Part shown: piece after piece, positions 29,638 to 39,839 of the stretch
How positions within the stretch are numbered: the stretch's first letter is position 1
Layout of the letters: each line of letters starts with the position of its first letter
Source: a bacterium
GTDB lineage: Bacteria; Pseudomonadota; Gammaproteobacteria; Burkholderiales; Burkholderiaceae_C
Direction of reading: 5' to 3'
DNA length: 64,000 nt
Assembly (NCBI GenBank): GCA_030824555.1
Contig: JAVBXK010000028.1
Span: 43,463 to 107,462, forward strand
Position numbers and translations under genes: made by a program
The notes under the pieces: model-generated
The model's database searches: none
Told to the model about the DNA's origin: nothing
The model's input: the letters and a program-made list of their open reading frames with translations, nothing else

Positions 29638-31515
29638 ATGAGCACAACTGCGCAACGCAGCGGCACCGCCGCACTCACCTTGGGTGCCTTGGGGGTGGTG
29701 TATGGCGACATCGGCACCAGCCCGCTGTACACCATGAAGGAAATTTTCAGCCCGGCTACCGGCGTTCCACTGGATACAGAACACCTGGTGGGGGCCGTGT
29801 CGGTCATTTTCTGGGGGCTGATGCTGGTGGTCACCCTGAAATACGTGCTGCTGATCTTGCGGGCCGACAACAGGGGCGAGGGCGGCATCATGGCGCTCAC
29901 GGCCCTGGCAGCCAAAGCGGCGGGAACCACCCCGCGGCGGCGCACCGTGCTGCTGCTGATAGGGGTGTTGGGCGCGGCACTGTTTTATGGCGACAGCGTG
30001 ATCACCCCCGCCATTTCGGTACTGAGCGCGGTGGAGGGGCTGGAGGTCATCACCCCCACCTTCAAACCCTATGTGCTGCCCATTTGCGCAGCGGTGCTGG
30101 TGGCCTTGTTTGGCATGCAACGGTTTGGCACGCATGTGGTGGGCAAGTTGTTCGGGCCCATCATCGTGCTGTGGTTTGGTGTGCTGGCGTTCACGGGTGT
30201 GGTCGAAATTGCGCAGCAACCGGCCATTCTGGCGGCGCTCAACCCGTTCAACGGCCTGGCCTTTTTGCAGGCGCAGGGCTGGCACGTGTTCGTGGCCGTG
30301 GGGGCCATCGTGCTGGCCTTCACGGGTGCCGAAGCGCTCTATGCCGACATGGGGCACTTTGGCAAACGCCCCGTTCAGTGGGCATGGATGGGGCTGGTGT
30401 TGCCGTCACTCGCCGTCCACTACATGGGGCAGGGTGCGCTGCTGCTGCGTGACCCCACTGCGCTGGAAAACCCCTTCTACCGCATGTTCCCCGACGCGTG
30501 GTTGATGCCCGCCGTGGTGCTGGCCACACTGGCCACGGTGATTGCCTCGCAGGCCGTCATTTCGGGCACCTACTCCATGACCAAGCAGGCCATTCAACTG
30601 GGGCTGTTGCCGCGCATGCAGGTGCTGTACACCTCGGCCAAAGAGGCCGGGCAAATTTACATGCCAGGTGTGAACTGGCTGCTGCTGGTTGCCGTGCTGC
30701 TGGCCGTGGTGGGCTTTGGCAGCTCGTCGGCTCTGGCGGCGGCCTACGGCATTGCGGTCACGGTCACCATGCTGGTCACCACACTGCTGACGTTTTTTGT
30801 GGTGCGCCACGGCTGGCACTACCCGCTGCCGGTGGTGGTGGTCTCCACGGCGTTTTTCATGGCGCTGGACTTGCTGCTGCTGGTGTCGTGCGCCATCAAA
30901 TTTTTCCAGGGCGGGTGGTTTCCGCTGGCAATGGGCCTGGTCATCTTCACCGTCATGGCCACCTGGCGGCGTGGCCGCGAGTTGCTGATTGACAGCATCC
31001 GCCACGGCGATCCCGACTTGCTCCCGTTTGTGTCCGCGCTATCGCAAGACACCGTGCACCGCGTACCCCGCACCGCCGTGTACGCCGTGGCCAACCCCGG
31101 CACCGTGCCCCAGGCGCTGCTGCACAACCTGAAGCACAACCAGGTGCTGCACGAGCGCAACGTGATTTTGACCGTGGCGTTTCACGATGTGCCCTGGATC
31201 GGCTTTGACGAGCGCGTGAGCGTGGTGCCGCTGGTGCCGGGCTTCTGGCAGGTGCAGGTGAACTACGGCTTCAAAAACACCCCCGACATTCCCCAGGCGC
31301 TGGAGCTGTGCAAGGCGCATGGCCTGCCCATCAACCTGTTTGAAACCTCGTACTTCCTGAGCCGCGAAATCGTGGTGCCCACCAAGGGCTCGGGCATGGT
31401 GAACTGGCGCGAGGCCCTGTTTGCGCTGATGTCGCGCAACGCAGGCAACGTGGCCGACTTTTTCCGCCTGCCCAACAACTGTGTGATCGAGCTGGGCACG
31501 CGCGTGCAGATTTGA
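29638..31515 (+). CDS. kup: Low-affinity potassium transporter Kup
   Basis: [24 protein letters not shown]; 12-TM Kup/HAK family. Confidence 0.95.
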   Translation: MSTTAQRSGTAALTLGALGVVYGDIGTSPLYTMKEIFSPATGVPLDTEHLVGAVSVIFWGLMLVVTLKYVLLILRADNRGEGGIMALTALAAKAAGTTPRRRTVLLLIGVLGAALFYGDSVITPAISVLSAVEGLEVITPTFKPYVLPICAAVLVALFGMQRFGTHVVGKLFGPIIVLWFGVLAFTGVVEIAQQPAILAALNPFNGLAFLQAQGWHVFVAVGAIVLAFTGAEALYADMGHFGKRPVQWAWMGLVLPSLAVHYMGQGALLLRDPTALENPFYRMFPDAWLMPAVVLATLATVIASQAVISGTYSMTKQAIQLGLLPRMQVLYTSAKEAGQIYMPGVNWLLLVAVLLAVVGFGSSSALAAAYGIAVTVTMLVTTLLTFFVVRHGWHYPLPVVVVSTAFFMALDLLLLVSCAIKFFQGGWFPLAMGLVIFTVMATWRRGRELLIDSIRHGDPDLLPFVSALSQDTVHRVPRTAVYAVANPGTVPQALLHNLKHNQVLHERNVILTVAFHDVPWIGFDERVSVVPLVPGFWQVQVNYGFKNTPDIPQALELCKAHGLPINLFETSYFLSREIVVPTKGSGMVNWREALFALMSRNAGNVADFFRLPNNCVIELGTRVQI

Positions 31516-31577
31516 ACTGGCGGTTTGGTTTCGGCCACCACCCGTGTGAAGATGTGCCCACACCGGAGAGCACGCCC

Positions 31578-32288
31578 ATGTTCATCACCCGCCGACACGT
31601 TTTGCTGACCCTGGCTGCGGCCCCCGTGGGCTGTGCCGTCCAGCGGCTGGCCCCCTTGGCCACACAAGCCATTGCCGAGCCAGGCGTTGCCCCGGTGGTC
31701 CGGTCGCCACAGGTGGGGCAGTCGTGGACATACCGGAAGCTCAACCACTTCAACGGCCAGACGCTTGCGGTGGTGCGGGAGTCGGTGGCATCTGTCAGCG
31801 CAGCGGGCACGGTTGTTCAGCGGCAGGAAGAAGGTGGCATGCCGCTGCCGCCAGAGCAGCACGGTGCCTGGGGCCAGCTGCTGCGCGACCCCGCATGGGA
31901 CTACCCGCTGAACCTGGTGCAAGCCGTGCCTGTGTGGCCGACGTCGCTGGCGGTGGGGCAGCAGCAGGTCGCTCACACCCAGTACCTGGAAGACGGCGGC
32001 AGCTACCGGCACTGGGTACAGGTGTACACGGCGGTGAAGGGCTGGGAGCGTGTCACGTTGCCCTTGGGCACGTTCGACACCGTGCGGGTAGAGCGCCTGC
32101 TGCGGCTCAGCCACCACGACGCCACCCGCACCGACACCCTCCGGCGCGACGTGCTGTGGCTGGCCCCCGAGGTGGGCCGCTGGGTGGCACGCGACACGTC
32201 GGGCCGCTACCGCATCCCGGATGGCGATGGACGGGGCGGCGAGTACCTGGAAGACCATTTCCGCTGGGAACTGACGGCCTGGCAGTGA
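31578..32288 (+). CDS. Hypothetical exported protein
   Basis: Signal peptide-like MFITRRHVLLTLAAAPVGCAV. Confidence 0.6.
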   Translation: MFITRRHVLLTLAAAPVGCAVQRLAPLATQAIAEPGVAPVVRSPQVGQSWTYRKLNHFNGQTLAVVRESVASVSAAGTVVQRQEEGGMPLPPEQHGAWGQLLRDPAWDYPLNLVQAVPVWPTSLAVGQQQVAHTQYLEDGGSYRHWVQVYTAVKGWERVTLPLGTFDTVRVERLLRLSHHDATRTDTLRRDVLWLAPEVGRWVARDTSGRYRIPDGDGRGGEYLEDHFRWELTAWQ

Positions 32289-32370
32289 CGCAGGGCACGC
32301 CAAGTTCAAGTCACGCAACCGCCGGGTAACAGCTTGGTGGCCGCCTGGTAAAGGCCTGATAGCGGTCGTG

Positions 32371-33828
32371 TCAGGGGTGTGGCATGGGGAACACCAGCGT
32401 GAAGCGGTTCACCCCGTTGGCGGACGTGGCGGCCACCGAGCCGCCATGGGCCTGCATGATGGCGCGGGTGATGGCCAGGCCCAGTCCCGCACCGTCAGAG
32501 GCAGGGTGGCGGCGGGCCGCATCGGCACGGTAGAAACGGTCGAACAGGCGCGGCAGCGCATCGGGGCCGATGGCTTCGCCCTCGTTGCTCACGCTGACCT
32601 CGGTGCCGTGCGGCGTGCTGCGGATGCGCGTCAGCACACGCCCGTGCTCCGGCGAATGGCGGATGGCGTTGGACAGCAGGTTGCTCAGCGCCCGGCGCAC
32701 CATCAGCCGGTCGCCTTGAATCTGCGCACTGCCTTCCATGTGCAACCGCAATTGCCTGTCGGCGGCCAGGGCCTCATAGAAGTCGTACAGGGCCGCCACT
32801 TCGGCTTCCAGTGCAATGGTTTCCGGGTGGGGCAGGGCCAGGCCGTTTTCGGTTTTGGCCAGGAACAGCATGTCGGACACCATGCGGGCCAGGCGCTGGA
32901 ACTCTTCCGAGTTGGAGGCCAGCGCGTCGCGGTAGTCGTCTGCCGTGCGCTTTTGTGTCAGTGTGACCTGCGTCTGGGTCAGCAGGTTGCTGATGGGGGT
33001 GCGCAGCTCGTGCGCCAGGTCCGACGAAAAGGCCGACAGGCGCTCGAAGTCGGCCTGCAGGCGCACCAGCATGTCGTTCAGGCTTTGCGCCAGGTCGGCC
33101 AGTTCCACCGGCACGGCATCCACCGGCATGCGCTCGTCGAGCTTGTGGGCACTGACGGCCTGGGCGCGTGCCTTCATGGCACGCAGTGGCGACAGGCCGT
33201 TGCGGGCGGCCAGCCAGCCCAACAGGCCACTGGCCAGCGTGGCCAGCGCCACGTAGACGAACAGAATGCGTTGAAACCGGGCCATGAAGTGCGTGTGGTG
33301 CACCGGGTCGAGCGCGGCCTGCACGGTCAGCGTGCCCCCGCCGGGGCCTGGCTCGGGCAAGGTGTCTTGTGCGGATTGCCAATGCGCGGGTGCGACGGTG
33401 GGTGTGGTTGCAAGTGGGGCAGTGGCTGAAGGGGTGGCAGTGGCTGACGGCGTGGTTGTGGCCGTGGCGTGTGCCGTGGCCGGTGCCTCGTGCGCTGTGT
33501 GTGCGGCGCTGTGCAGGTCGGCGCTGGCAAAAATGACCCGGTCGGCACTGCTCACGGTCAATGTCAGCCCCTGGTGGCTGCGCATCACGTCGGCCAACCG
33601 TGAGGTGAATTCGGGCAGGTTGGCCGACGTGCTGCCCAGCTCCTGAATCAGGTGAACCTTGTCGCGCAGGGTGGCCTGGTCCAGCTCGTCAAAGTGGGCC
33701 GACATGGCGGTGGCCGTCAGCCAGCCCAAGCCCAGCAACACGGTGGCCGACACCAGGGTGTAGAGCGCGGTCAGGCGCGCGGTGAGCGTCAGCCGGGACA
33801 GCCATGGCCTGGGCGTCATGGGCATCAC
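32371..33828 (-). CDS. cusS: Heavy-metal sensor histidine kinase (CusS-like)
   Basis: [37 protein letters not shown]; overlaps cusR by 4 bp. Confidence 0.85.
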   Translation of the reverse strand: MMPMTPRPWLSRLTLTARLTALYTLVSATVLLGLGWLTATAMSAHFDELDQATLRDKVHLIQELGSTSANLPEFTSRLADVMRSHQGLTLTVSSADRVIFASADLHSAAHTAHEAPATAHATATTTPSATATPSATAPLATTPTVAPAHWQSAQDTLPEPGPGGGTLTVQAALDPVHHTHFMARFQRILFVYVALATLASGLLGWLAARNGLSPLRAMKARAQAVSAHKLDERMPVDAVPVELADLAQSLNDMLVRLQADFERLSAFSSDLAHELRTPISNLLTQTQVTLTQKRTADDYRDALASNSEEFQRLARMVSDMLFLAKTENGLALPHPETIALEAEVAALYDFYEALAADRQLRLHMEGSAQIQGDRLMVRRALSNLLSNAIRHSPEHGRVLTRIRSTPHGTEVSVSNEGEAIGPDALPRLFDRFYRADAARRHPASDGAGLGLAITRAIMQAHGGSVAATSANGVNRFTLVFPMPHP

Positions 33829-34508
33829 GCAGGTTCCGGCACTTCCAGCACGTAGCCCATGCCACGCACGGTCTGGATGAGGCGGGGCTCGAAGCTGTCG
33901 TCCACCTTGGCGCGCAGGCGGCGCATGGCCACCTCGATCACGTTGGTGTCGCTGTCAAAGTTCATGTCCCACACCTGCGAGGCAATGAGCGAGCGGGGCA
34001 GCACCTCGCCCTGGCGGCGCATCAGCAGCTCCAGCAGGCCAAATTCTTTGGCGGTCAGGTCGATGCGCTTGCCCGCGCGGCTGACGCGGCGGCGCAGCAG
34101 GTCAAGTTCCAGATCGGCCACCTGCAGGCTGGTGGCCTCGGTGCCGCTGCGCCCCCGGCGCAGGATGGTGCGCACACGTGCCAGCAGCTCCGCAAACGAA
34201 AACGGCTTCACCAGGTAGTCGTCAGCGCCCATTTCCAGGCCCTTCACACGGTCGTCCACCTGGTCGCGGGCGGTCAGGAACAGCACGGGCATGGTCTTTC
34301 CACCCGTTCGGATGGCTCGCAGCACCTGCCAGCCGTCCATGCCGGGCAGCATCACGTCCAGGATGACCAGGTCGGGGTCGGCGTGCAGCGCCAGGTGCAG
34401 GCCATCGGGGCCGGTGGTGGCCAGGTCCACGGTGAAGCCCGCCTCGCGCAGGCCCTGGCGCAGGTAGTCGCCGGTTTTGGGTTCGTCTTCAACGATCAGA
34501 ATTTTCAC
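33825..34508 (-). CDS. cusR: Heavy-metal response regulator (CusR-like)
   Basis: (V)[32 protein letters not shown] start at 34508. Confidence 0.88.
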   Translation of the reverse strand: MKILIVEDEPKTGDYLRQGLREAGFTVDLATTGPDGLHLALHADPDLVILDVMLPGMDGWQVLRAIRTGGKTMPVLFLTARDQVDDRVKGLEMGADDYLVKPFSFAELLARVRTILRRGRSGTEATSLQVADLELDLLRRRVSRAGKRIDLTAKEFGLLELLMRRQGEVLPRSLIASQVWDMNFDSDTNVIEVAMRRLRAKVDDSFEPRLIQTVRGMGYVLEVPEPA

Positions 34509-34560
34509 GCTCAAGTCTCCTGGGCCGAAGTGTGCCTGCAGCCGCACGGCCCTGCGCCCA

Positions 34561-34578
34561 CATGACAAATTTGTAATG
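34561..34578. promoter_or_regulatory. Putative CusR/CopR box between cusR and tolC
   Basis: CATGACAAATTTGTAATG near-perfect dyad in divergent promoter region. Confidence 0.6.
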
Positions 34579-34644
34579 CAACCGACAGCTTGGTGACGGG
34601 GTGGCGTTTTCACAATCAGCCGCATCGAACCTCAAGATGGAGCT

Positions 34645-35847
34645 GTGCCTGTGACCTTCCCCTTGCCTGCCCTCAGCCAACGCCAGCCCACAAGCTGTTC
34701 GCAGGGCCACGCCCAGACCGGATGCCGCCCACTGGAGGCCCGCAAGCGTCCGGGGCTGGCGGCGTGCCTGGCCGTGAGCCTGCTGGCCCTGCCCATGGTG
34801 GTGTGGGCGCAGGCCGCCCAACCGTTGCCGCCCACCGATTGGACACGCGCCAACGCCGCAGTGGCCGAATTCCCGCGTGGCCACGCCGATGTGCTCAAGT
34901 GGGAGCTGCGCAACCTGCCCGCCGAGCAGGCCCAGGCAGCTGCGGCAACTGTGGCAGGGGGTCTCGGCCTGATGTCGCCAGAGGCGGCTGTTCGGCAAAT
35001 ATGGGTCGCGCACCGCAGCTTGGTCAGGCCTTTGAACAAAATCGGTACCGCGCAAGCCAGCCTGGTGGCCCAAGGCCGCTGGACCGAAGTGGACCCGTCA
35101 CTGCAGCGCAGGGTTGAGGGTGTGGACGAACTGTTGGAAGTGGCCGCCCAAGGGCGCAAGGCCTGGGTGCAGGCGGTGGCAGCGCGCCAGGTGCTGGTAC
35201 AGCACCGCACCGCGCTGGCAGCCGCCGAAGCCGCCAACGAGTTGGGCCGACGCATGGTGAGCGTGGGCAACTGGAGCCGTTTGCAGCAGTCACAGGTGCA
35301 ATTGGCGCAGTCGTCAGCCCGTATGGCCCTGCGCCGTGCCCAGTACGCGGCTGCGCAGGCCGAAGCCGCGCTGCTGAAGGTGCTGAACCTCACGGCCACG
35401 CACACAGCCGTCAGCCTGCCCGACCGGTTACCCGAGCTGCCCATGCAACCGCTGGCACCGCAGGTGCTGGCCGAGCGGGCAGCGGCCATTGCCGGCCAGC
35501 TGCCACGGGTAGACGGTGCGCGCAACGCCGCCAACGCCCGTCTGGCACAACAAGCCTACCTGGCCAGCCACGCCCTGGCGCTGAGCGCGCGTGACGAGGT
35601 GGTCAAAACCCGCGAGCTCATCACCGAAGACACCGTGCTGCACTACAACGGCATGCTCAAAAGCGTGTGGGATTTGCTGGGCGAGGTGGGCAACCAGTCG
35701 CAGGCGGTGGTGAGCGCCATCGACGCCCAGCGCGACTTCTGGCTGGCCGAGGCCGATTTGCAATGGGTGCTGCAAGGCGGCGCACCCACCAGCTTCGTCA
35801 GCCTGGGCGGCGGTGGTGGCGAGCCCGCTGCGCCCGCCGGGCATTGA
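34645..35847 (+). CDS. TolC family outer-membrane efflux-like protein
   Basis: Signal peptide; repeated long helical AANELGRRMVSVGNWSRLQQSQVQLAQSSARM typical of OEP fold; copper gene context. Confidence 0.75.
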   Translation: MPVTFPLPALSQRQPTSCSQGHAQTGCRPLEARKRPGLAACLAVSLLALPMVVWAQAAQPLPPTDWTRANAAVAEFPRGHADVLKWELRNLPAEQAQAAAATVAGGLGLMSPEAAVRQIWVAHRSLVRPLNKIGTAQASLVAQGRWTEVDPSLQRRVEGVDELLEVAAQGRKAWVQAVAARQVLVQHRTALAAAEAANELGRRMVSVGNWSRLQQSQVQLAQSSARMALRRAQYAAAQAEAALLKVLNLTATHTAVSLPDRLPELPMQPLAPQVLAERAAAIAGQLPRVDGARNAANARLAQQAYLASHALALSARDEVVKTRELITEDTVLHYNGMLKSVWDLLGEVGNQSQAVVSAIDAQRDFWLAEADLQWVLQGGAPTSFVSLGGGGGEPAAPAGH

Positions 35848-35971
35848 CGGCCGCTGCACCGACCCTTCTCTGGTGGTTCGTGTGCCGAAAATGTATACAT
35901 GTTTTTCCCCTTCATCGCTTTTGCAGTAATCGTCAAGTGCTTTGATTATTGAAGCATTCTGGAGTCCCCAC

Positions 35972-37360
35972 ATGAGCCTTCTTCAATCCCGCCGCCAGTT
36001 TTTTGCAGGTGCCGCCGCCTCGGTCACCGGGCTGGCCGTGGCCCGTTCGGCGCTGGCCGGTTTGCCCGAGCCGGTCATGCACACATCGGTCCACACCGCG
36101 CCACCGCTGGTGCCCACCACCGGGCGGCCTTACAACCCGGTGGTCACGCTCAATGGCTGGACCTTGCCGTGGCGCATGAACCAGGGCGTGAAAGAGTTTC
36201 ACCTGGTGGCCGAACCCGTGGTGCGCGAGGTGGCGCCCGGCTTCAAGGTCAACATGTGGGGCTACAACGGCCAAAGCCCCGGCCCCACCATCGAGGTGGT
36301 GGAGGGCGACCGCGTGCGCATGTTCGTGACCAACAAGCTGCCCGAGCACACGACCATGCACTGGCACGGCCAGCGCCTGCCCTGCGGCATGGACGGCGTG
36401 GGTGGCCTCACCCAGCCCGCCATTCCCGTGGGCAAAACGTTTGTGTACGAGTTTGAAGCGCGCCGCCCCGGCACCTTCATGTACCACCCCCATGCCGACG
36501 AAATGACGCAAATGGCCATGGGCATGATGGGCATGTGGATCACCCACCCCAAAGCCAAACACCCGCACATTGCCGAGGTGGACCGCGACTTCTGCTTTCT
36601 GCTGAATGCCTTTGACGTGGAGCCCGGCAGCAAAACGCCCAAGGTCAACACCATGCTGGACTTCAACATCTGGTGCTGGAACAGCCGTGCCTTCCCCGGC
36701 ATCGACACGCTCAACGTGCGCCTGAACGACCGCGTGCGCATCCGCGTGGGCAACCTCACCATGACCAATCACCCCATTCACCTGCACGGACACGAGTTTG
36801 TGGTGACGGGCACCGACGGCGGCCCCGTGCCCCACTCGGCCCGCTGGCCCGAGGTGACCACCGACGTGGCCGTGGGCCAGGTGCGCCAGATCGAGCTGCT
36901 GGCCGACGAGGAGGGCGACTGGGCCATGCACTGCCACAAAAGCCACCACACCATGAACGCCATGGGCCACGGCGTGCCCACCATGATCGGAGTGGACCAC
37001 CGTGGTTTGGTCAGCAAAATCCAGAAAGTGGCCCCTGACTACATGTTGATGGGCGAGCGCGGCATGGCCGACATGGGCGAAATGGAAATGCAAATTCCCG
37101 ACAACACCGCCCCCATGATGACCGGCACCGGCCAGTTCGGCCCGCTGGAAATGGGCGGCATGTTCAACGTGTTCAAGGTGCGCAAAGACCAGAAACCGGG
37201 CGACTATTCAGACCCTGGCCCCTACAAGTTCCCAGCAGGCACGGTGGCCCAAGAGTGGACGGGCGCGGCCTTGCCCACTGCCAGGCCCCAACCCGGCACC
37301 GATGCCAGCCCGCCCAAGGCCACCGTGGTGAAACCAGGTGGTCACGGCGCACACCATTGA
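35972..37360 (+). CDS. Multicopper oxidase
   Basis: TMHWHGQRLPCGMDG, GTFMYHPHADE, HPIHLHGHEF, WAMHCHKSHHTMNAM copper ligands; TAT-type leader. Confidence 0.92.
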   Translation: MSLLQSRRQFFAGAAASVTGLAVARSALAGLPEPVMHTSVHTAPPLVPTTGRPYNPVVTLNGWTLPWRMNQGVKEFHLVAEPVVREVAPGFKVNMWGYNGQSPGPTIEVVEGDRVRMFVTNKLPEHTTMHWHGQRLPCGMDGVGGLTQPAIPVGKTFVYEFEARRPGTFMYHPHADEMTQMAMGMMGMWITHPKAKHPHIAEVDRDFCFLLNAFDVEPGSKTPKVNTMLDFNIWCWNSRAFPGIDTLNVRLNDRVRIRVGNLTMTNHPIHLHGHEFVVTGTDGGPVPHSARWPEVTTDVAVGQVRQIELLADEEGDWAMHCHKSHHTMNAMGHGVPTMIGVDHRGLVSKIQKVAPDYMLMGERGMADMGEMEMQIPDNTAPMMTGTGQFGPLEMGGMFNVFKVRKDQKPGDYSDPGPYKFPAGTVAQEWTGAALPTARPQPGTDASPPKATVVKPGGHGAHH

Positions 37361-37372
37361 CAGGCTATACCC

Positions 37373-37879
37373 ATGACACACACCACCTTTCTTCCCCGTT
37401 TCAGCCTGGCACTGGCGGCCATGGCCTTGTCAGGCGCGGCATTCGCCGCTGGCAACCATGCCGGTGGCCACCACCATGACCACGCCCCTGCGACCGATGA
37501 AACCGCCATCGGCAAACCCGGCGTGGCAGCCAAGGTTAACCGCACCATTGCGGTGGACATGGCCGACACCATGCGTTACACACCCGCCCACATCCAGGTC
37601 AAACGCGGTGAAACCATCCGCTTCGTCGTCAAAAACAGCGGCCAGATCAAGCACGAGCTGAGCCTGGGCACCGAAAGAGAACTGCTGGCCCACTTGGAGG
37701 AGATGAAAAAATTCCCCGACATGGAGCACGACGAACCCAACAAGCTCACCCTGGCCCCAGGCGGGCAGGGCGACATCATCTGGCATTTCACCAAAGCCGG
37801 GCCCGTGCACTTCGGGTGCCTGATGCCTGGGCATTACGAAGGCGGCATGAAGGGGCTGGTCAAAGTGGTGGCGAAGTAA
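37373..37879 (+). CDS. Cupredoxin family protein
   Basis: Signal peptide, His-rich N-terminus, HFGCLMPGHYEGGMKG type I copper motif. Confidence 0.88.
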   Translation: MTHTTFLPRFSLALAAMALSGAAFAAGNHAGGHHHDHAPATDETAIGKPGVAAKVNRTIAVDMADTMRYTPAHIQVKRGETIRFVVKNSGQIKHELSLGTERELLAHLEEMKKFPDMEHDEPNKLTLAPGGQGDIIWHFTKAGPVHFGCLMPGHYEGGMKGLVKVVAK

Positions 37880-37900
37880 GCCACGCACCATCGAACCATC

Positions 37901-37960
37901 GCGACCCCTGCCCCGTGCTGCCGGTACAGAAAAACGGCAGCACCCAAGTGTTCAACAACT
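37901..37960 (+). pseudogene. Remnant of DUF411 gene 3' end
   Basis: 46 of 54 nt identical by hand count to 40273..40326; encodes RDPCPVLPVQKNGSTQVF vs RDPYKVLLVQKNGSSQVF. Confidence 0.65.
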
Positions 37961-37974
37961 GTTCCTTGCACACC

Positions 37975-38349
37975 ATGACACCCACCTTCCGCCACGCCCT
38001 GACCGCCGTTGCCACTGCCACGGCCCTATTGCTGGGCACCGCCGCACCCCTTGCCGCCTGGGCGCAAACGGGCACCGACCACAGCCACCACGCCGCAGCC
38101 CCCGCCAAGTCGGCTGCCCTGGCCGCCGACCAGGCAGAAGGCGAGGTGCGCAAGCTCGATCTGGACGCAGGCAAAGTCACCCTGAAGCACGGCGAAATCA
38201 AAAGCCTCGACATGCCACCCATGACCATGGTGTTCACCGCTGCCGACAAAACCCTGCTCGCCCCCCTGAAGGTGGGCGACAAGGTGCGCTTCAAGGCGGT
38301 GCACGAAGCCGGCAAATACGTGGTCACCGACATTCAGCCGAGCCCGTGA
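37975..38349 (+). CDS. CusF-like copper-binding protein
   Basis: GEVRKLDLDAGKVTLKHGEIKSLDMPPMTMVFTAAD: CusF_Ec family. Confidence 0.88.
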   Translation: MTPTFRHALTAVATATALLLGTAAPLAAWAQTGTDHSHHAAAPAKSAALAADQAEGEVRKLDLDAGKVTLKHGEIKSLDMPPMTMVFTAADKTLLAPLKVGDKVRFKAVHEAGKYVVTDIQPSP

Positions 38350-38449
38350 GCAACACGGCGGTACTTGGCTGGATAGGTCAGGTCAGCCGCCGTACCCAGT
38401 TGTTGGATTCAGTTGCTGTAGATACTCTCAAAAACAGAGTATAAAAACA

Positions 38450-38484
38450 TAGCTACTGACGCATTGAATGCGAGCGGTAAATGG
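38450..38484 (+). repeat. Copy of dispersed AT-rich repeat
   Basis: ATAGCTACTGACGCATTGAATGCGAGCGGTAAATGG. Confidence 0.5.
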
Positions 38485-38615
38485 TCTTTCTATATCAAAA
38501 ATAACCACAATTTTCTGAAAAATACCTAACCCATGCCCTCGAAGCAAGCTTGGCGAGACGTTCAGGGTATTTTTGAAGAAAAATCGCGTCGTTTTCAGTA
38601 CAAAATTGAGCATTA

Positions 38616-38735
38616 ATGCATACAAATAATGCGCTGAATGCTCCTGTTTTTTGCTACTGTTTTGATATTGGCATCCGCGCCATGCACGCGCAATACGATG
38701 CCGTCCAGGCCCTTACCGTGGAGTTGAAGCCATGA
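38616..38735 (+). pseudogene. Truncated HigB-type toxin 3' remnant
   Basis: Encodes ...CFDIGIRAMHAQYDAVQALTVELKP*, resembling the HigB C-terminus (..GTHAxYDxIxAxTV..); TGA overlaps ATG of the HigA-like gene. Confidence 0.5.
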
Positions 38736-39127
38736 ACAGCCGCTATACCTTGCACCCCGTGCATACCGAAGCCGATTACCGGGCCGCACTCAAACAGGCC
38801 GAAGTATTTTTCGATGCCCCCACTGAACCTGACCCGGAAAGCGAAGACGGTGTGTTCTTTGAGGCGCTCATCACGCTGATTGACGCATACGAGGCCAAGC
38901 ACTTTCCGATCACACCACCCGACCCCATTGAGGCCATCAGGTTTCGCATGGATCAGGCTGGTCTGACCGTGAAAGACTTGGTGCCCTATATTGGCCCGCG
39001 CAACCGCGTGTACGAGGTGTTGGCCGGCAAGCGGTCGTTGTCTCTGAATATGATCCGCCGGTTGAGTGAGGGGCTTCACATTCCTGCCGATGTCCTCATC
39101 CGCGAATCTGATTCAATCGCAGCTTGA
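38732..39127 (+). CDS. HigA-like antitoxin / HTH transcriptional regulator
   Basis: HTEADYRAALKQAEVFFDAP...DPIEAIRFRMDQAGLTVKDLVPYIGPRNRVYEVLAGKRSLSLNMIRRLSEGLHIPADVLI. Confidence 0.8.
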   Translation: MNSRYTLHPVHTEADYRAALKQAEVFFDAPTEPDPESEDGVFFEALITLIDAYEAKHFPITPPDPIEAIRFRMDQAGLTVKDLVPYIGPRNRVYEVLAGKRSLSLNMIRRLSEGLHIPADVLIRESDSIAA

Positions 39128-39250
39128 GGTGGGTCAATCGGTTTTGCATGAAATGGACCGCCTGGTCATTTTGGGTTCCAACCGCAGGTTGCAAACGGCC
39201 CCTGCTGCCCACGCTGCCCCGACCCGTGGAGATGGACGCAGAGGGCATGG

Positions 39251-39268
39251 ATGTCATTTTTGTAATGC
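39251..39268. promoter_or_regulatory. Possible CusR/CopR half-box upstream of Met/His-rich gene
   Basis: ATGTCATTTTTGTAATGC shares TTTGTAATG with site 34561. Confidence 0.35.
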
Positions 39269-39335
39269 AGGCGTCATGTTCCGGTTGCCCGCAGAGCCTC
39301 ACAGTGCAGTCCATGACCAAAGAAAGGGCTACACC

Positions 39336-39821
39336 ATGAACACATCCAAAGCACTGGCCGTTGCGCTGTCCATCGGACTGGCGAGCTTTGCTGCCATGTC
39401 GCAAACCACGGCCGACCACTCGCAGCACGCTGCGGGTGCAGCCACACCGGCGGCACTGGCGGCGCATCCGTCAGCAGCCGCTGCCACCGCGCAGCAGGTG
39501 TCGGCCATGGACAAACACATGCAGCACATGCGAGACATGAGCAACAAAATGGCCGAAGCCAAGACCCCGCAGGAGCGTCAGGCCCTGATGGCCGAGCACA
39601 AAAAGGCGATGCACGACGGCATGAGAATGATGGGCGGCGTGAGCGTGTATGGCAGTACATCCGCCGCACCCGCCACACACGCGGGTGGCCACCCCGCACA
39701 GGTTGGGGGCATGGGGCCGCACACGATGCAGCGACACGCTCTGATGGAAAAGCGCATGGAGATGATGCAGGCCATGATGCAAATGATGATGGACCACCTG
39801 CACACCCCCGCATCCCAGTAA
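39336..39821 (+). CDS. Met/His-rich exported protein, putative periplasmic copper chelator
   Basis: Signal peptide; MDKHMQHMRDMSNKM..., MEKRMEMMQAMMQMMMDHLH. Confidence 0.65.
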   Translation: MNTSKALAVALSIGLASFAAMSQTTADHSQHAAGAATPAALAAHPSAAAATAQQVSAMDKHMQHMRDMSNKMAEAKTPQERQALMAEHKKAMHDGMRMMGGVSVYGSTSAAPATHAGGHPAQVGGMGPHTMQRHALMEKRMEMMQAMMQMMMDHLHTPASQ

Positions 39822-39839
39822 CCTGCAACGGGCACCACC

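Noticed and set aside
35891-35900. ATGTATACAT palindrome before the multicopper oxidase as another GntR-type site
   Set aside because: Short, AT-rich, and unrelated gene function; insufficient to claim a shared operator.
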